In this document: in pieces, positions 24,699 through 33,134 of the stretch
How the letters are laid out: the number at the start of each line of letters is the position of its first letter
How positions within the stretch are numbered: the first letter of the stretch is position 1
Origin: Elizabethkingia bruuniana
Lineage (GTDB): Bacteria; Bacteroidota; Bacteroidia; Flavobacteriales; Weeksellaceae
Reading direction: 5' to 3'
DNA: 64,000 bases
NCBI RefSeq assembly: GCF_002024805.1
Contig: NZ_CP014337.1
Span: 1,302,001 to 1,366,000 of the forward strand
The notes under the pieces: generated by a model
The model's database searches: none
What the model was told of the DNA's origin: nothing
What the model saw: the letters and a program-made list of their open reading frames with translations, nothing else
Program-made: the position numbers and the translations under genes

Positions 24699-26732
24699 AT
24701 GAATAGAAAACTTACGACAAATTCAAGATTAGTCAATGAATTATTTGCTAATTATATCAGTACGTTTGCTGCATTCTGCGAATTATTAAATAACTCTATT
24801 CAAGCCAAGAGTAAAAATATTTGGATTGAAATTGACTATACTTTAGAAACTGAAATACATCCTCTTTTAATCAAAAAAATCTCTGTAAAAGATGACGGTA
24901 ATGGAGTTCATATGTCTGACATTGAAAGGAAACTATTGGACATTGGAACGGCAAATAAAGATGGTGGTAAAGGAATTGGAAGATTTGCAAGTTTTCAAAT
25001 CGGTCAAGAAATTGAAATTGAAACTATTGGATATTCACAAGAAGATAAGACATTTACTGAAACATATATCCCGTTATCATTCAATAGTTTTGGGAAAAAC
25101 ATCAATGTTTCTGAAATTGAATTAGCTACAAAAGAAAATATCTTAGAAGGAAATAATCATAATACTTTTTACAAGGTAACAATTTCCAGTTTGTACCCAC
25201 ATTCAACCACAGAAAATGAACCAAAAAAGAAAATTATTGACAAATTTCTTAAAGACAATCTTTCAGATGCAATTTTTGAGAGATACCCCTTAAAGATTTT
25301 TAATAAAGAAGTTACATTTCACATAAACGGTAAAGCTTTAAATCCTACTGATTTTGTAATAGATAATCCGATTAAAATAGCTAAAACTTATACAGACACA
25401 AAAGGTAAAGAACATAAAGTTCTTTTTGACTTTATGCAAATTAAGAAAATGGATAAAATCAAAGTCTTTTTAACAGCGCAAAATGCGGGTCTGAATACTA
25501 TAGCGGGAAGTTTAGAATATGATGCAAGTTGGTTGAGCCCAAAAATTGGAGGATGGTTTATTTATGTGTCTTCCTCTACATTATCATCTGACATTTACAG
25601 AAATATAGATTTAGATGACTTAGACCCTGATTGGAGAAAAGTAAGAGAATTTATTAAAGATAAACTGAACACATTTTTTAAAGACAGAAATTTTGAATTT
25701 GACAATTTTTCCGACAATCTTAAAAATGATGATTTTTATCCATACAAAGAGAGGGCAAGCTCTAAATCAAAAGTTATCCTGTTTGATAAATTAGCCTATT
25801 TAGTAGAAGATAAATACCATATCTTAAAAGACAATAATCAGTTAAGAGAAATTATTTATCCCCTTATTGATAGAACAATATCAAATGGAGAATTAAATAA
25901 CATTTTACGAAGTGTTCTAAAATTAAATAACAAAATGATATCTAAATTTTCCGATTTATTGGAAAAAACCGATTTAGATAATATTGTTGAGTTTTCAGAT
26001 AAAGTTGCTTCAAAGATTGAAGATATTGAATTCCTCGAAAAATTGGTATATAGCGAAATATCAAAAAATGTAAAAGAGCGAAAAGAATTACATAAATTTT
26101 TAGAAAAAATGTTATGGGTTTTTGGAGAAGAATATTCAGAAAGCACTAAACTTTTGTCTGATAAGAATTTAGAAAAAAATTTAACTCAATTAAGACAAGA
26201 CTGTTTAATGTTTAAGCCCTCAAAAGATGGAGATAATATTAATGTTATTGATGAAAAACCAGTAAAATCAATTACTGACCTTTTTATGTATAATGAAAGA
26301 GTTTTAGATGCTAAAAGAAGAGAAGTTTTAGTTGTTGAACTAAAAGCACCCAAAGTAAAAATAAGCCCTAAAGAAATAGAACAAGTAATGAAGTATGCCA
26401 GAGAAATTGAAAAACTTGACGCCTCAAGCTCCAATATTCATTATAAAATTTTGTTGATTAGCTCAAAAATAAATTCCGATGCTGAATTCCAAATAAAAGG
26501 TAATCAAAGAAATGAAGACAACCCCTATTTCTACTTCAGAAATGAAAATAAAAATATTGAAATATGGATTATGAAATGGTCTGATTTGTTAGAAAATGTA
26601 AAAAGGAAGCTAAAGTATATGTCAGCAATTTTAAATACTAAAGATATCGATGTTCAAGAAAAGGCAGAGAAAGACTTCGCAGATATTGAGTTTAATAAAG
26701 TGAGTTCCTCTTTAAAAAGAGTTGCGATGTAA
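24699..26732 (+). CDS. GHKL ATPase with putative C-terminal PD-(D/E)XK nuclease domain
   Basis: A 677-residue soluble protein. The N-terminus is a Hsp90/MutL/MORC-type ATPase: N-box ELLNNSIQA (Glu28, Asn32), G1 box DDGNG (65-69), G2 box GGKGIGRFAS near 86-95. The middle (about 200-470) is helical and unrecognised. Near the C-terminus, Asp537 with Glu547-Leu-Lys549 in VVELKAP gives the D-x9-ExK pattern of PD-(D/E)XK nucleases (DUF4263-like), followed by the helix SPKEIEQVMKYA. ATPase plus nuclease on a conjugative element suggests DNA defence (inference). It is very AT-rich and lies alone between a divergent HTH gene and a terminator, as inserted cargo. Confidence 0.8.
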   Translation: MNRKLTTNSRLVNELFANYISTFAAFCELLNNSIQAKSKNIWIEIDYTLETEIHPLLIKKISVKDDGNGVHMSDIERKLLDIGTANKDGGKGIGRFASFQIGQEIEIETIGYSQEDKTFTETYIPLSFNSFGKNINVSEIELATKENILEGNNHNTFYKVTISSLYPHSTTENEPKKKIIDKFLKDNLSDAIFERYPLKIFNKEVTFHINGKALNPTDFVIDNPIKIAKTYTDTKGKEHKVLFDFMQIKKMDKIKVFLTAQNAGLNTIAGSLEYDASWLSPKIGGWFIYVSSSTLSSDIYRNIDLDDLDPDWRKVREFIKDKLNTFFKDRNFEFDNFSDNLKNDDFYPYKERASSKSKVILFDKLAYLVEDKYHILKDNNQLREIIYPLIDRTISNGELNNILRSVLKLNNKMISKFSDLLEKTDLDNIVEFSDKVASKIEDIEFLEKLVYSEISKNVKERKELHKFLEKMLWVFGEEYSESTKLLSDKNLEKNLTQLRQDCLMFKPSKDGDNINVIDEKPVKSITDLFMYNERVLDAKRREVLVVELKAPKVKISPKEIEQVMKYAREIEKLDASSSNIHYKILLISSKINSDAEFQIKGNQRNEDNPYFYFRNENKNIEIWIMKWSDLLENVKRKLKYMSAILNTKDIDVQEKAEKDFADIEFNKVSSSLKRVAM

Positions 26733-26757
26733 AATGGAAACGAATACAATTATATTA

Positions 26758-26794
26758 AAAAAATCGGGTAACCGTTTCGTTATCCGATTTTAAA
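26758..26794 (+). terminator. intrinsic terminator after the GHKL gene
   Basis: AAAATCGGGTAAC / GTTATCCGATTTT stem with one G-T pair and a 6-nt loop, 25 bp after the stop. Confidence 0.82.
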
Positions 26795-26816
26795 AGAATT
26801 ATAGTGAGAATAATTA

Positions 26817-27104
26817 TCAACGCTCTACAGGCTGTTCCGTTTTAACCTCAGTTTGTTTTTTCTCTTTCTTCATTTGCCAATGCGACCAAATAGAAAGTAT
26901 GCCGATAATAATCAAAGCATAGGCAAGCCATTTGCCAATACGCTCTATAAAACGTGTAAATACTGATGCCTCAAAGCTGGAAAACCCTTCGGCTCCAACA
27001 GCATTACGCCTGTAAAATTTTCTGCGACTTATCCAATAAACAAGCCCTATTCCGATAACAAGCGGAATAATACCAAGTACTAACTGAGCCGTAACCGCAT
27101 CCAT
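26817..27104 (-). CDS. small ICE membrane protein
   Basis: A 95-residue protein with two membrane segments (about 5-25 and 60-78) joined by a basic loop (SRRKFYRRNAVGAEGFSSFE). It ends in a charged tail (KKEKKQTEVKTEQPVER). It matches a small protein regularly found beside traQ in flavobacterial ICEs; I know no function. It is separated from traQ by a terminator, so it has its own transcript or is reached by read-through. Confidence 0.65.
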   Translation of the reverse strand: MDAVTAQLVLGIIPLVIGIGLVYWISRRKFYRRNAVGAEGFSSFEASVFTRFIERIGKWLAYALIIIGILSIWSHWQMKKEKKQTEVKTEQPVER

Positions 27105-27166
27105 AAAAATTCAAATTAGGTTATCTAAATTTAAGAAAAAAAATAATTTACGAAAAGTAAAAAAGC

Positions 27167-27194
27167 AAAAAACCGACCTTTAAAGTCGGTTTTT
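27167..27194 (-). terminator. intrinsic terminator of the tra operon
   Basis: Stem AAAAACCGAC / GTCGGTTTTT with a 7-nt loop. On the minus strand it is followed by a T run (the A run on +), 20 bp past the traQ stop. Confidence 0.85.
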
Positions 27195-27213
27195 ACATTC
27201 AATTACTATGCTG

Positions 27214-27663
27214 TTAATCACTGCTATTAAACTGAAAAGTCAGTTGCTTTTCATTCCCAAAACTATCCGAAATCCACACATCAAAAGATTGCGAAACGGC
27301 AGAGGCAGATGTGTAATACAACCTGAATTGCTCTGTTGGTAACAGATACAAATCGTTCGGCAAGTATGGCGTTTCATCATAATAACGTAGCGAACCTTGC
27401 CCATCAAATTGAAAATAGCGGAGATAGTATTGCGTGTTGCTGTAATTTCCTGTTCGTTGTATGGTAACACGTATTTCCACCGTTTGTCCATTGGCAACAT
27501 CTTTCGGAACCGGCATTACTTTTACCTCAAAAGGAAAATTGTTCTGTATTTCGAGGTCGTCATCTTTCCTGCAAGATACCAAAGAAACCGAAGCTGTAAG
27601 GATTGCCAGCATTAGATATACCGGCAATAATCCTATTCTGAATTTATTGAATATTGTTATCAT
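27214..27663 (-). CDS. traQ: conjugative transposon protein TraQ (DUF3872)
   Basis: A 149-residue lipoprotein: signal peptide with lipobox TASVSLVSC (about Cys31), then an Ig-like beta domain with FPFEVKVMPVPKDVANGQTVEIRVT and YYLRYFQFDGQGSL, the DUF3872/TraQ pattern. In CTnDOT, traQ is the last gene of the transfer operon. Here it is also last, 10 bp after traO. It probably supports the outer part of the mating apparatus. Confidence 0.85.
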   Translation of the reverse strand: MITIFNKFRIGLLPVYLMLAILTASVSLVSCRKDDDLEIQNNFPFEVKVMPVPKDVANGQTVEIRVTIQRTGNYSNTQYYLRYFQFDGQGSLRYYDETPYLPNDLYLLPTEQFRLYYTSASAVSQSFDVWISDSFGNEKQLTFQFNSSD

Positions 27664-27673
27664 TTTTCTGTTT

Positions 27674-28234
27674 TTAAAAGTTAAACCTTAATCCCACACC
27701 AGCAGACGGACGGAACTGCTCTAAGTCTGTGCCCCAAAAGACTTTTGTACGTCCTTGCAACACTAATACAAACCGGTCTGACAAATACGTTTCAAAAGTT
27801 ATTCTTCCGCCAGCTCCGTAGATGAAATTGTCTTCGCTCAAAATTTTTGCACCGTCATACAATATCGCTTCGCCACGGTTGATGCTTTCGTAACCGACCA
27901 CGCCTGTTATTCCTAAATTAATCGTGATATTTTTTCGGGCATCGCCTAATAAAAATAAGCTGTAACCACCTTCTGCAGTAAACGTTTCCTGCGGTATGCG
28001 AACATTTTTGTAGTCGTGGTATTGGTGTGTATATTCCAAAGCCCAAAGCTGGTAATTACCGTTTTTACCGTTCACGGTCATTCCGATGTTGAGGTAATAA
28101 TCATTGCCTATTTTATCTTTGGACAAAATACCTGCATTCAGTTCAATTCCTTTTTGCTTCGGGAGCATTCTTTGCGCTTGTGCAACCGTGATGCCTACTA
28201 AAACGAGCATTACGGTGTAGATATATTTTTTCAT
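27674..28234 (-). CDS. traO: conjugative transposon protein TraO
   Basis: A 186-residue outer-membrane-type protein with a signal peptide ending in VAQAQ. Alternating beta strands follow: GIELNAGILSKDKIGNDYYL, YQLWALEYTHQYHDYKNVRIP and a C-terminal strand ending in the aromatic GVGLRFNF. That terminal Phe is the usual outer-membrane barrel signal. It matches the TraO family, needed for CTnDOT transfer. It lies between traN and traQ with 10-20 bp gaps. Confidence 0.88.
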   Translation of the reverse strand: MKKYIYTVMLVLVGITVAQAQRMLPKQKGIELNAGILSKDKIGNDYYLNIGMTVNGKNGNYQLWALEYTHQYHDYKNVRIPQETFTAEGGYSLFLLGDARKNITINLGITGVVGYESINRGEAILYDGAKILSEDNFIYGAGGRITFETYLSDRFVLVLQGRTKVFWGTDLEQFRPSAGVGLRFNF

Positions 28235-28254
28235 ATCATTGTTTTAAAAGGTTA

Positions 28255-29148
28255 TTAAAATTTCAGGTGCATATCATTTATCAATCGGGCTTTTATCAAA
28301 TCCGAATTTTCTATCTGAAGCGTTTGATATCTGCCACCGTTTTTCTCGAAAATTTCAATCAGTAAAATTTTGTCATCATCAATGGTAAACTGGTCTAGCA
28401 AAAACACGTTTTGCTCGATTGCCTTCCCGCCAATTTCATCCAAAGGTTTGTAGGTTCTAAGCGGTATCATTGGTCTTTCCTGCACTACGGTACGCTTTGC
28501 TATTTTTTTATCTACGACTTTGAAATTCACAAAATCTATCTGGAAAGGAACATTGGTACGGTTTCTCAATTCTGTATGGAAATAATATTTGCCGTTGTGA
28601 ATGTAAATTCCTTTCAAAATAAACTGGATGCCGAAACTTTTAGCACCAATATGTTTTACAATGCGTTTGTCCATATTGTAAATGGTTTCCAAAAGCAAAC
28701 CTGCCAATGACGGAGAATTATTACCCAATTCTTCAAAAAGTACATCGTTTCCATTCGCTTTATCCACTGCTTTTTGCATTGTTAAAAGGTCATAGCTTAA
28801 TACTTCGGGATAAGAACTGTAATACACATTGAAACTGTAAAAACGACCATCATTTGTGATTACGGAAAAATTGGTTTCAGGCTCGAAAGCTCTTACCGAT
28901 GCTTTTACACGCAGTACGTTTTCTGCATCTTCTGCTTTTCCTGCGATTAAGTATTCGCTACCCAAATCCACATAACGAATAGCGCTTGGGAAAATCAGAT
29001 GCGAAGTTTTATCGTAAGTAACTTCCATTTTGTAAGGTTCTATCTTGCCGAGTTCAAGCGGTGTTCTGATGCTGTCTTGCGCATAAGAATGCACGGCCAA
29101 GCCCAATATCAGGGCAATAGCCCAAAAGGTTTTTATGTATTTTTTCAT
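28255..29148 (-). CDS. traN: conjugative transposon protein TraN
   Basis: A 297-residue secreted protein with a signal peptide (ending SYAQ). The N-terminal part ITYDKTSHLIFPS-type (here EVTYDKTSHLIFPSAIRYVD) is the VirB9-like start that binds VirB10/TraM. A C-terminal beta domain follows (FKVVDKKIAKRTVVQERPMIP). It belongs to the outer-membrane core of the type IV machine. It is 77 bp downstream of traM, the largest gap in this operon. Confidence 0.9.
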   Translation of the reverse strand: MKKYIKTFWAIALILGLAVHSYAQDSIRTPLELGKIEPYKMEVTYDKTSHLIFPSAIRYVDLGSEYLIAGKAEDAENVLRVKASVRAFEPETNFSVITNDGRFYSFNVYYSSYPEVLSYDLLTMQKAVDKANGNDVLFEELGNNSPSLAGLLLETIYNMDKRIVKHIGAKSFGIQFILKGIYIHNGKYYFHTELRNRTNVPFQIDFVNFKVVDKKIAKRTVVQERPMIPLRTYKPLDEIGGKAIEQNVFLLDQFTIDDDKILLIEIFEKNGGRYQTLQIENSDLIKARLINDMHLKF

Positions 29149-29225
29149 CTTATTTAATATTTATTTTTAATTGTGATGAAGCTTGTCTAGGACAGGTTTC
29201 ATTTTTTATAAATTTTAATTGAACA

Positions 29226-30545
29226 TTATTTTTTAGATACCAAAAAGACTTGATGTCCAGCTTTTAAAGTAACTTTTGGTGCTCTCACTTTTTTAGCGAA
29301 ATAACCCGAAATACCCTGAACTGCGCTTTTGCTGAGGTCGGAAGCAATTTGTTGTCCCGTTGAAGAATTCATACTAAAGCTTGAACCGGTAGCGTTGCCC
29401 ATATTGGCAACAATATCTGTAATGGCACTTCGTTCGGGAGAATTGGGTACGTTCAATCCTTGTTGTCCATCCAAATCATAAATGGTTATCTCAACAGGAA
29501 TAATGTTACCTTCTAATTCTATGGAAGTTACTTTTAGCTGTAATCTGCCATTCTGAAATTTAGCATTTGCCGTTACAATAGTTCCTTTCGGAATAGTTCT
29601 TTGTGGTGTTTGTGCCGTTTCCAACAATCGTAAACGTACGCCAGTTTCGCCTGTTACCGTCTGTGCATCGTGTACACAGGCTTTGATACTATTTTTCGGT
29701 TGAACTACTTGTTCTTTAGACCCTGCGGTAAAAAATCCACGGTTTTTAATTTCGCTCCAGTCTGCGGAAAAGGCACTGTCTGATGGTTCTCGATACAAAG
29801 CAGAAACGGTATTTTTTCTTGCCGGTGCAAATGCTACAAAATGCTCTTTTTCTGATGCGGATGTTGTTTGGTTTGATGCATTGTCAGGAGCAGCATTTCC
29901 CGTATTTGTATTTTGAGGAAGATATTTTGCTGCCATTTGATAGGATTTTTCCATCAACGCCAATTGGTCATCAACTGTGGTAGCACGAGGAACATCTCTT
30001 TCCGCGAGCCTGTCTCTCAATTCGTCTACCTGCCTGCGAAGTTGCATCGTTTCTGAATTATCATTTTGATAAAATGAACCCAATGTATTTTGCGCATTTT
30101 GGTAACTATTGAGTGCAGGATTAGCAGATTTATCTTTACCCAAAACATTACTTTCCTCTTCTTGAGATAAGCTTTCTTCACTACTTTGCGTGCTGTCTGT
30201 ATTCCAATAATCGGCAAGCGTAGTAAGGGCATTTCTTTTTGCCTGCTCTTGCTTTTCCAGCATTTCCTGTTCATACGCTTTTTGTTTGTCAGATTGCATT
30301 CCGGCATCAGTTGCTTGTGGAACGGCATCATTCAAACCGAGATTTTCGATTTCATCCTTATCCGAAGACGGTTTAAATATCAAATACATACAGCCGATAA
30401 AAACAATACCCATTAAAACAAATATGAGCGGCTTTTTGAGTTTATCCATTTTATTCTGATTGCCTTCGTGAAGCAAATCAGCGTTGTCTTTCGGGTTTCC
30501 TTCTGTTACCCGAACCACAGACTTTTTGTTATCATTTTCTTTCAT
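29226..30545 (-). CDS. traM: conjugative transposon protein TraM (VirB10-like)
   Basis: A 439-residue inner-membrane protein: cytosolic tail (1-35), one membrane segment (PLIFVLMGIVFIGCMYLIF, about 39-57), a long Gln/Asn/Ser-rich coiled linker (about 60-240). The C-terminal beta domain carries VRLRLLETAQTPQRTIPKGTIVTANAKF and ends PKVTLKAGHQVFLVSKK. This is the TraM/VirB10 design, spanning the envelope. It overlaps traL by 14 bp. Confidence 0.9.
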   Translation of the reverse strand: MKENDNKKSVVRVTEGNPKDNADLLHEGNQNKMDKLKKPLIFVLMGIVFIGCMYLIFKPSSDKDEIENLGLNDAVPQATDAGMQSDKQKAYEQEMLEKQEQAKRNALTTLADYWNTDSTQSSEESLSQEEESNVLGKDKSANPALNSYQNAQNTLGSFYQNDNSETMQLRRQVDELRDRLAERDVPRATTVDDQLALMEKSYQMAAKYLPQNTNTGNAAPDNASNQTTSASEKEHFVAFAPARKNTVSALYREPSDSAFSADWSEIKNRGFFTAGSKEQVVQPKNSIKACVHDAQTVTGETGVRLRLLETAQTPQRTIPKGTIVTANAKFQNGRLQLKVTSIELEGNIIPVEITIYDLDGQQGLNVPNSPERSAITDIVANMGNATGSSFSMNSSTGQQIASDLSKSAVQGISGYFAKKVRAPKVTLKAGHQVFLVSKK

Positions 30546-30819
30546 AAAACTGATTTTTTAGAATTGTTGATACTGTGTCCCGCAATTTTGCAGGACTTTC
30601 ATCTTTTTTGAGGACAGGATTTTCGATATGCTCGATGACCATACCGTTTTCGGACTTTGAAGTGTCGTACCAAACTTTGCCAATCACAAATGCTGTTAAC
30701 ACCAGATAGCCTATAAAAAAATAAAGGGTATATTGATGTTGTTTTCGCATTGGTAATTTCTGCCAGCGTTCATCGACCTTGTCAAAGTATCTGTCCAGAT
30801 TTGCTCTTATTTTTTTCAT
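30532..30819 (-). CDS. traL: conjugative transposon protein TraL (DUF3989)
   Basis: A 95-residue protein with one membrane segment (YTLYFFIGYLVLTAFVIGKV, about 30-49) after a basic cytosolic start (DRYFDKVDERWQKLPMRKQH). This is the DUF3989 pattern of TraL. Its end overlaps the traM start by 14 bp, which suggests translational coupling. It is required for transfer in related elements; its exact place in the machine is unknown. Confidence 0.85.
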   Translation of the reverse strand: MKKIRANLDRYFDKVDERWQKLPMRKQHQYTLYFFIGYLVLTAFVIGKVWYDTSKSENGMVIEHIENPVLKKDESPAKLRDTVSTILKNQFYERK

Positions 30820-30831
30820 AACCTTTGGTTT

Positions 30832-31455
30832 TTATTTTTCGATGACTTCTACATCTTTATTTTCGATGACTGCAAACTTTTCGATATTGAAGCCTTGCGG
30901 ATTATTATCCGAGCGAACCGAGTTTACAAGGAAGCAGGAAGTTATCAGATTACGTCTGGTTACATTGCTGGAACGGATGATGAATTGCTTGGCATACGTT
31001 TGAACCGCATAAGGATGTCTGTCGAAGTTGCACACCACGCTGTCTACTTCTATGCGCTGTTGCACATTTCCCGAAATGATACGGTTGTAGTAGCCTTTTT
31101 CCGATAGGTCATTGTAATAATCAAAGGCACTTTTATCGGCAAGGTTGAATGCCCTTTTCATATTGCTTTCGATTGCATTTTTATCGGGAGCCAACGTGAA
31201 AAACAATTCGTGAAAACGCCTGACGTGTTCTCTTGCTTCCACAGGGCGATTGATACTTGCGTCTTGCGATAAGGCAAGCATCAAAGATTTACCCTTATCC
31301 AATACATATATTTTCTGGCGTTGCTCTTCTGCAAAGCGATAGGACTGCCATACGGCAAATCCTACCACGCCAATGCAGAGAACGGCAAACATAATGGCAT
31401 ACAATCGTATCTGCCGAAAGCTGTTTTCTATATTTCTTAGCGTTTTAAATTCCAT
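30832..31455 (-). CDS. traK: conjugative transposon protein TraK (VirB8-like)
   Basis: A 207-residue inner-membrane protein: short cytosolic start (MEFKTLRNIENSFRQIR), one membrane segment (about 18-38), and a periplasmic NTF2-like domain with LFFTLAPDKNAIESNMKRAFN and a final NPQGFNIEKFAVIENKDVEVI. This is the VirB8-like design that joins the inner-membrane complex to the core. It is placed 12 bp before traL. Confidence 0.9.
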   Translation of the reverse strand: MEFKTLRNIENSFRQIRLYAIMFAVLCIGVVGFAVWQSYRFAEEQRQKIYVLDKGKSLMLALSQDASINRPVEAREHVRRFHELFFTLAPDKNAIESNMKRAFNLADKSAFDYYNDLSEKGYYNRIISGNVQQRIEVDSVVCNFDRHPYAVQTYAKQFIIRSSNVTRRNLITSCFLVNSVRSDNNPQGFNIEKFAVIENKDVEVIEK

Positions 31456-31478
31456 TTTTTTATTGATTATGGGTTAAA

Positions 31479-32471
31479 TTATTTGAGTAATTGACCGCTA
31501 ATGTTTCCTACGGTAGAACCGGCTCCTGCTCCTGCGAGATTTCCAGCTTTCATTGCCGTTTGGTTTACATTTCGTGTAAAGTTTCCTGCCCCACCGGCTT
31601 GGATAATCCATCCTGTAACTGTTGGAATAGTAAAATATCCCACAATACCGATAATCATAAAAATGATGTAAACAGTATTGGAAGTATCAGGAATGAAAGT
31701 TGGGTCGGACAACATTTCTATATCCCGTTCCAAAATCAACGATTGTATTCTTGCCAGCATAGAACTGAATAAATCTGAAACTGGTAACCATAGATAAACA
31801 CTAACGTATCTTGTAATCCATTGCGTAAGTGTGGATTGAAAACCATCCCAGACAGAAATCGCAAAAGCGATGGGTCCGAGTATTGATAGCACAATCAGGA
31901 AAAATGTCCTTATGGTATCTATAACCAATGCGGCTGCCTGAAAAAGGACTTCCAACAAATTGCGGAACCAGTCTTTGATAGCTTTTTCTATCTGATATGC
32001 CTGCCTGTCCATATACATTCCCGCCATTGTTCCAATGTCGGATGGCGACCATCCCAATTCGTCCAGCTTTTTGTCAAACTCTTCATCCGATACCATAAAA
32101 GCGGTTTCAGGATTTCTGACCATCGCTTCATATTCCAATTGGTCTTTTTGCTGTTGCAGTTTGTTGAGGTCAAGCACTTGGTTTTCAAGAATTGAGTGCG
32201 TTCCTGTAACAACAGGACTTAAAACCGCATTGATGGTTCCCAACACGATAGTTGGGAAAAACATAATGCAAAGTCCCAAAGCGAACGGTCGCAACAATGG
32301 AAACACATCTATGGGTTCGGCACGGCTCAATGCCTGCCAAACTTTTAGTGCTACATAAAACAAAGCACCCAATCCTGCGAGACCTTTTGCTACTGCTGCC
32401 ATATCTGCCGCAAGCGGCATCATATCATCGTATAGCGAACGAAGAACTTCGTGAAGATTATTCCATTCCAT
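31479..32471 (-). CDS. traJ: conjugative transposon protein TraJ (VirB6-like)
   Basis: A 330-residue multi-pass membrane protein with about six to seven hydrophobic segments. Examples are LAGLGALFYVALKVW, LGLCIMFFPTIVLGTI, FFLIVLSILGPIAFAISVW and VYIIFMIIGIVGYFTIP. A Gly-rich tail follows (AGGAGNFTRN, GAGAGSTVGN). It resembles VirB6/TrbL proteins, which line the inner-membrane channel. It is 3 bp after traI. Confidence 0.9.
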   Translation of the reverse strand: MEWNNLHEVLRSLYDDMMPLAADMAAVAKGLAGLGALFYVALKVWQALSRAEPIDVFPLLRPFALGLCIMFFPTIVLGTINAVLSPVVTGTHSILENQVLDLNKLQQQKDQLEYEAMVRNPETAFMVSDEEFDKKLDELGWSPSDIGTMAGMYMDRQAYQIEKAIKDWFRNLLEVLFQAAALVIDTIRTFFLIVLSILGPIAFAISVWDGFQSTLTQWITRYVSVYLWLPVSDLFSSMLARIQSLILERDIEMLSDPTFIPDTSNTVYIIFMIIGIVGYFTIPTVTGWIIQAGGAGNFTRNVNQTAMKAGNLAGAGAGSTVGNISGQLLK

Positions 32472-32474
32472 AGC

Positions 32475-33107
32475 TTACCAGTATTTTTGGTTGGGAGTTC
32501 CATAAAGGTCAAGCACTCTTTTGGCATCGTTTTTCTTCTTTGCTCTGAGATAGCTTACAGATATGTTTTTGTTGGTGTAGTAGCGAACCAAGCTGTGATA
32601 GTCTTTTACTTCTTTGTACACACGGTCTATTACTTCCATACGTTCCTTGTCATTCAGGGATAGACTGGATGCAGATACAATCTGTTTTAGTTCTTTCAAA
32701 AGTTCAGTACTTTCATTCAAAAGTGCGGAATATCCATTGCCAATGGCTACCAATTCTTGTGGTGTGAAATTCGGGTCGTTCATCATTTTGCCGAAATTCT
32801 GAACATACATTTCCGAAACATCGCCCACTAAAAGAACCGTCTGCTGAACTTTACGAGCATCTTTAACCAAATTGTTTACTGCCTTTAGCTTATCGTAATA
32901 TTCCTTACCCTGCTCATACACTTTCTTTACTTCATTGAAGTTTTTAATCACGTTGCTTACCGTGGAAGAAGTCTGCACGATTTCATTCGCACTGTTAAGA
33001 ATTCCTGAAGCCAGATTTGCAGGGTCTGTTACTACAAATTGTGCTTTTGCTGACGGTGCTACGGCTAACATTAGTGCCGTACACACCAAATACATTAATT
33101 TTTTCAT
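32475..33107 (-). CDS. traI: conjugative transposon protein TraI (DUF4141)
   Basis: A 210-residue secreted protein with a signal peptide ending in SAKAQ. It is helical throughout: ILNSANEIVQTSSTVSNVIKN, VKKVYEQGKEYYDKLKAVN, RMEVIDRVYKEVKDYHSLV. This is the DUF4141/TraI family, which resembles VirB5-type periplasmic components by layout. It lies between traG (27 bp) and traJ (3 bp). This TraI is not a relaxase, in spite of the shared name with F-plasmid TraI. Confidence 0.87.
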   Translation of the reverse strand: MKKLMYLVCTALMLAVAPSAKAQFVVTDPANLASGILNSANEIVQTSSTVSNVIKNFNEVKKVYEQGKEYYDKLKAVNNLVKDARKVQQTVLLVGDVSEMYVQNFGKMMNDPNFTPQELVAIGNGYSALLNESTELLKELKQIVSASSLSLNDKERMEVIDRVYKEVKDYHSLVRYYTNKNISVSYLRAKKKNDAKRVLDLYGTPNQKYW

Positions 33108-33134
33108 TTTTTTAAATTTTTAAAATGTTATAGA

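Noticed and set aside
32475-33107. TraI as a relaxase
   Set aside because: The name is shared with F-plasmid TraI, but this is a small secreted helical protein; the relaxase is MobB at 44100.
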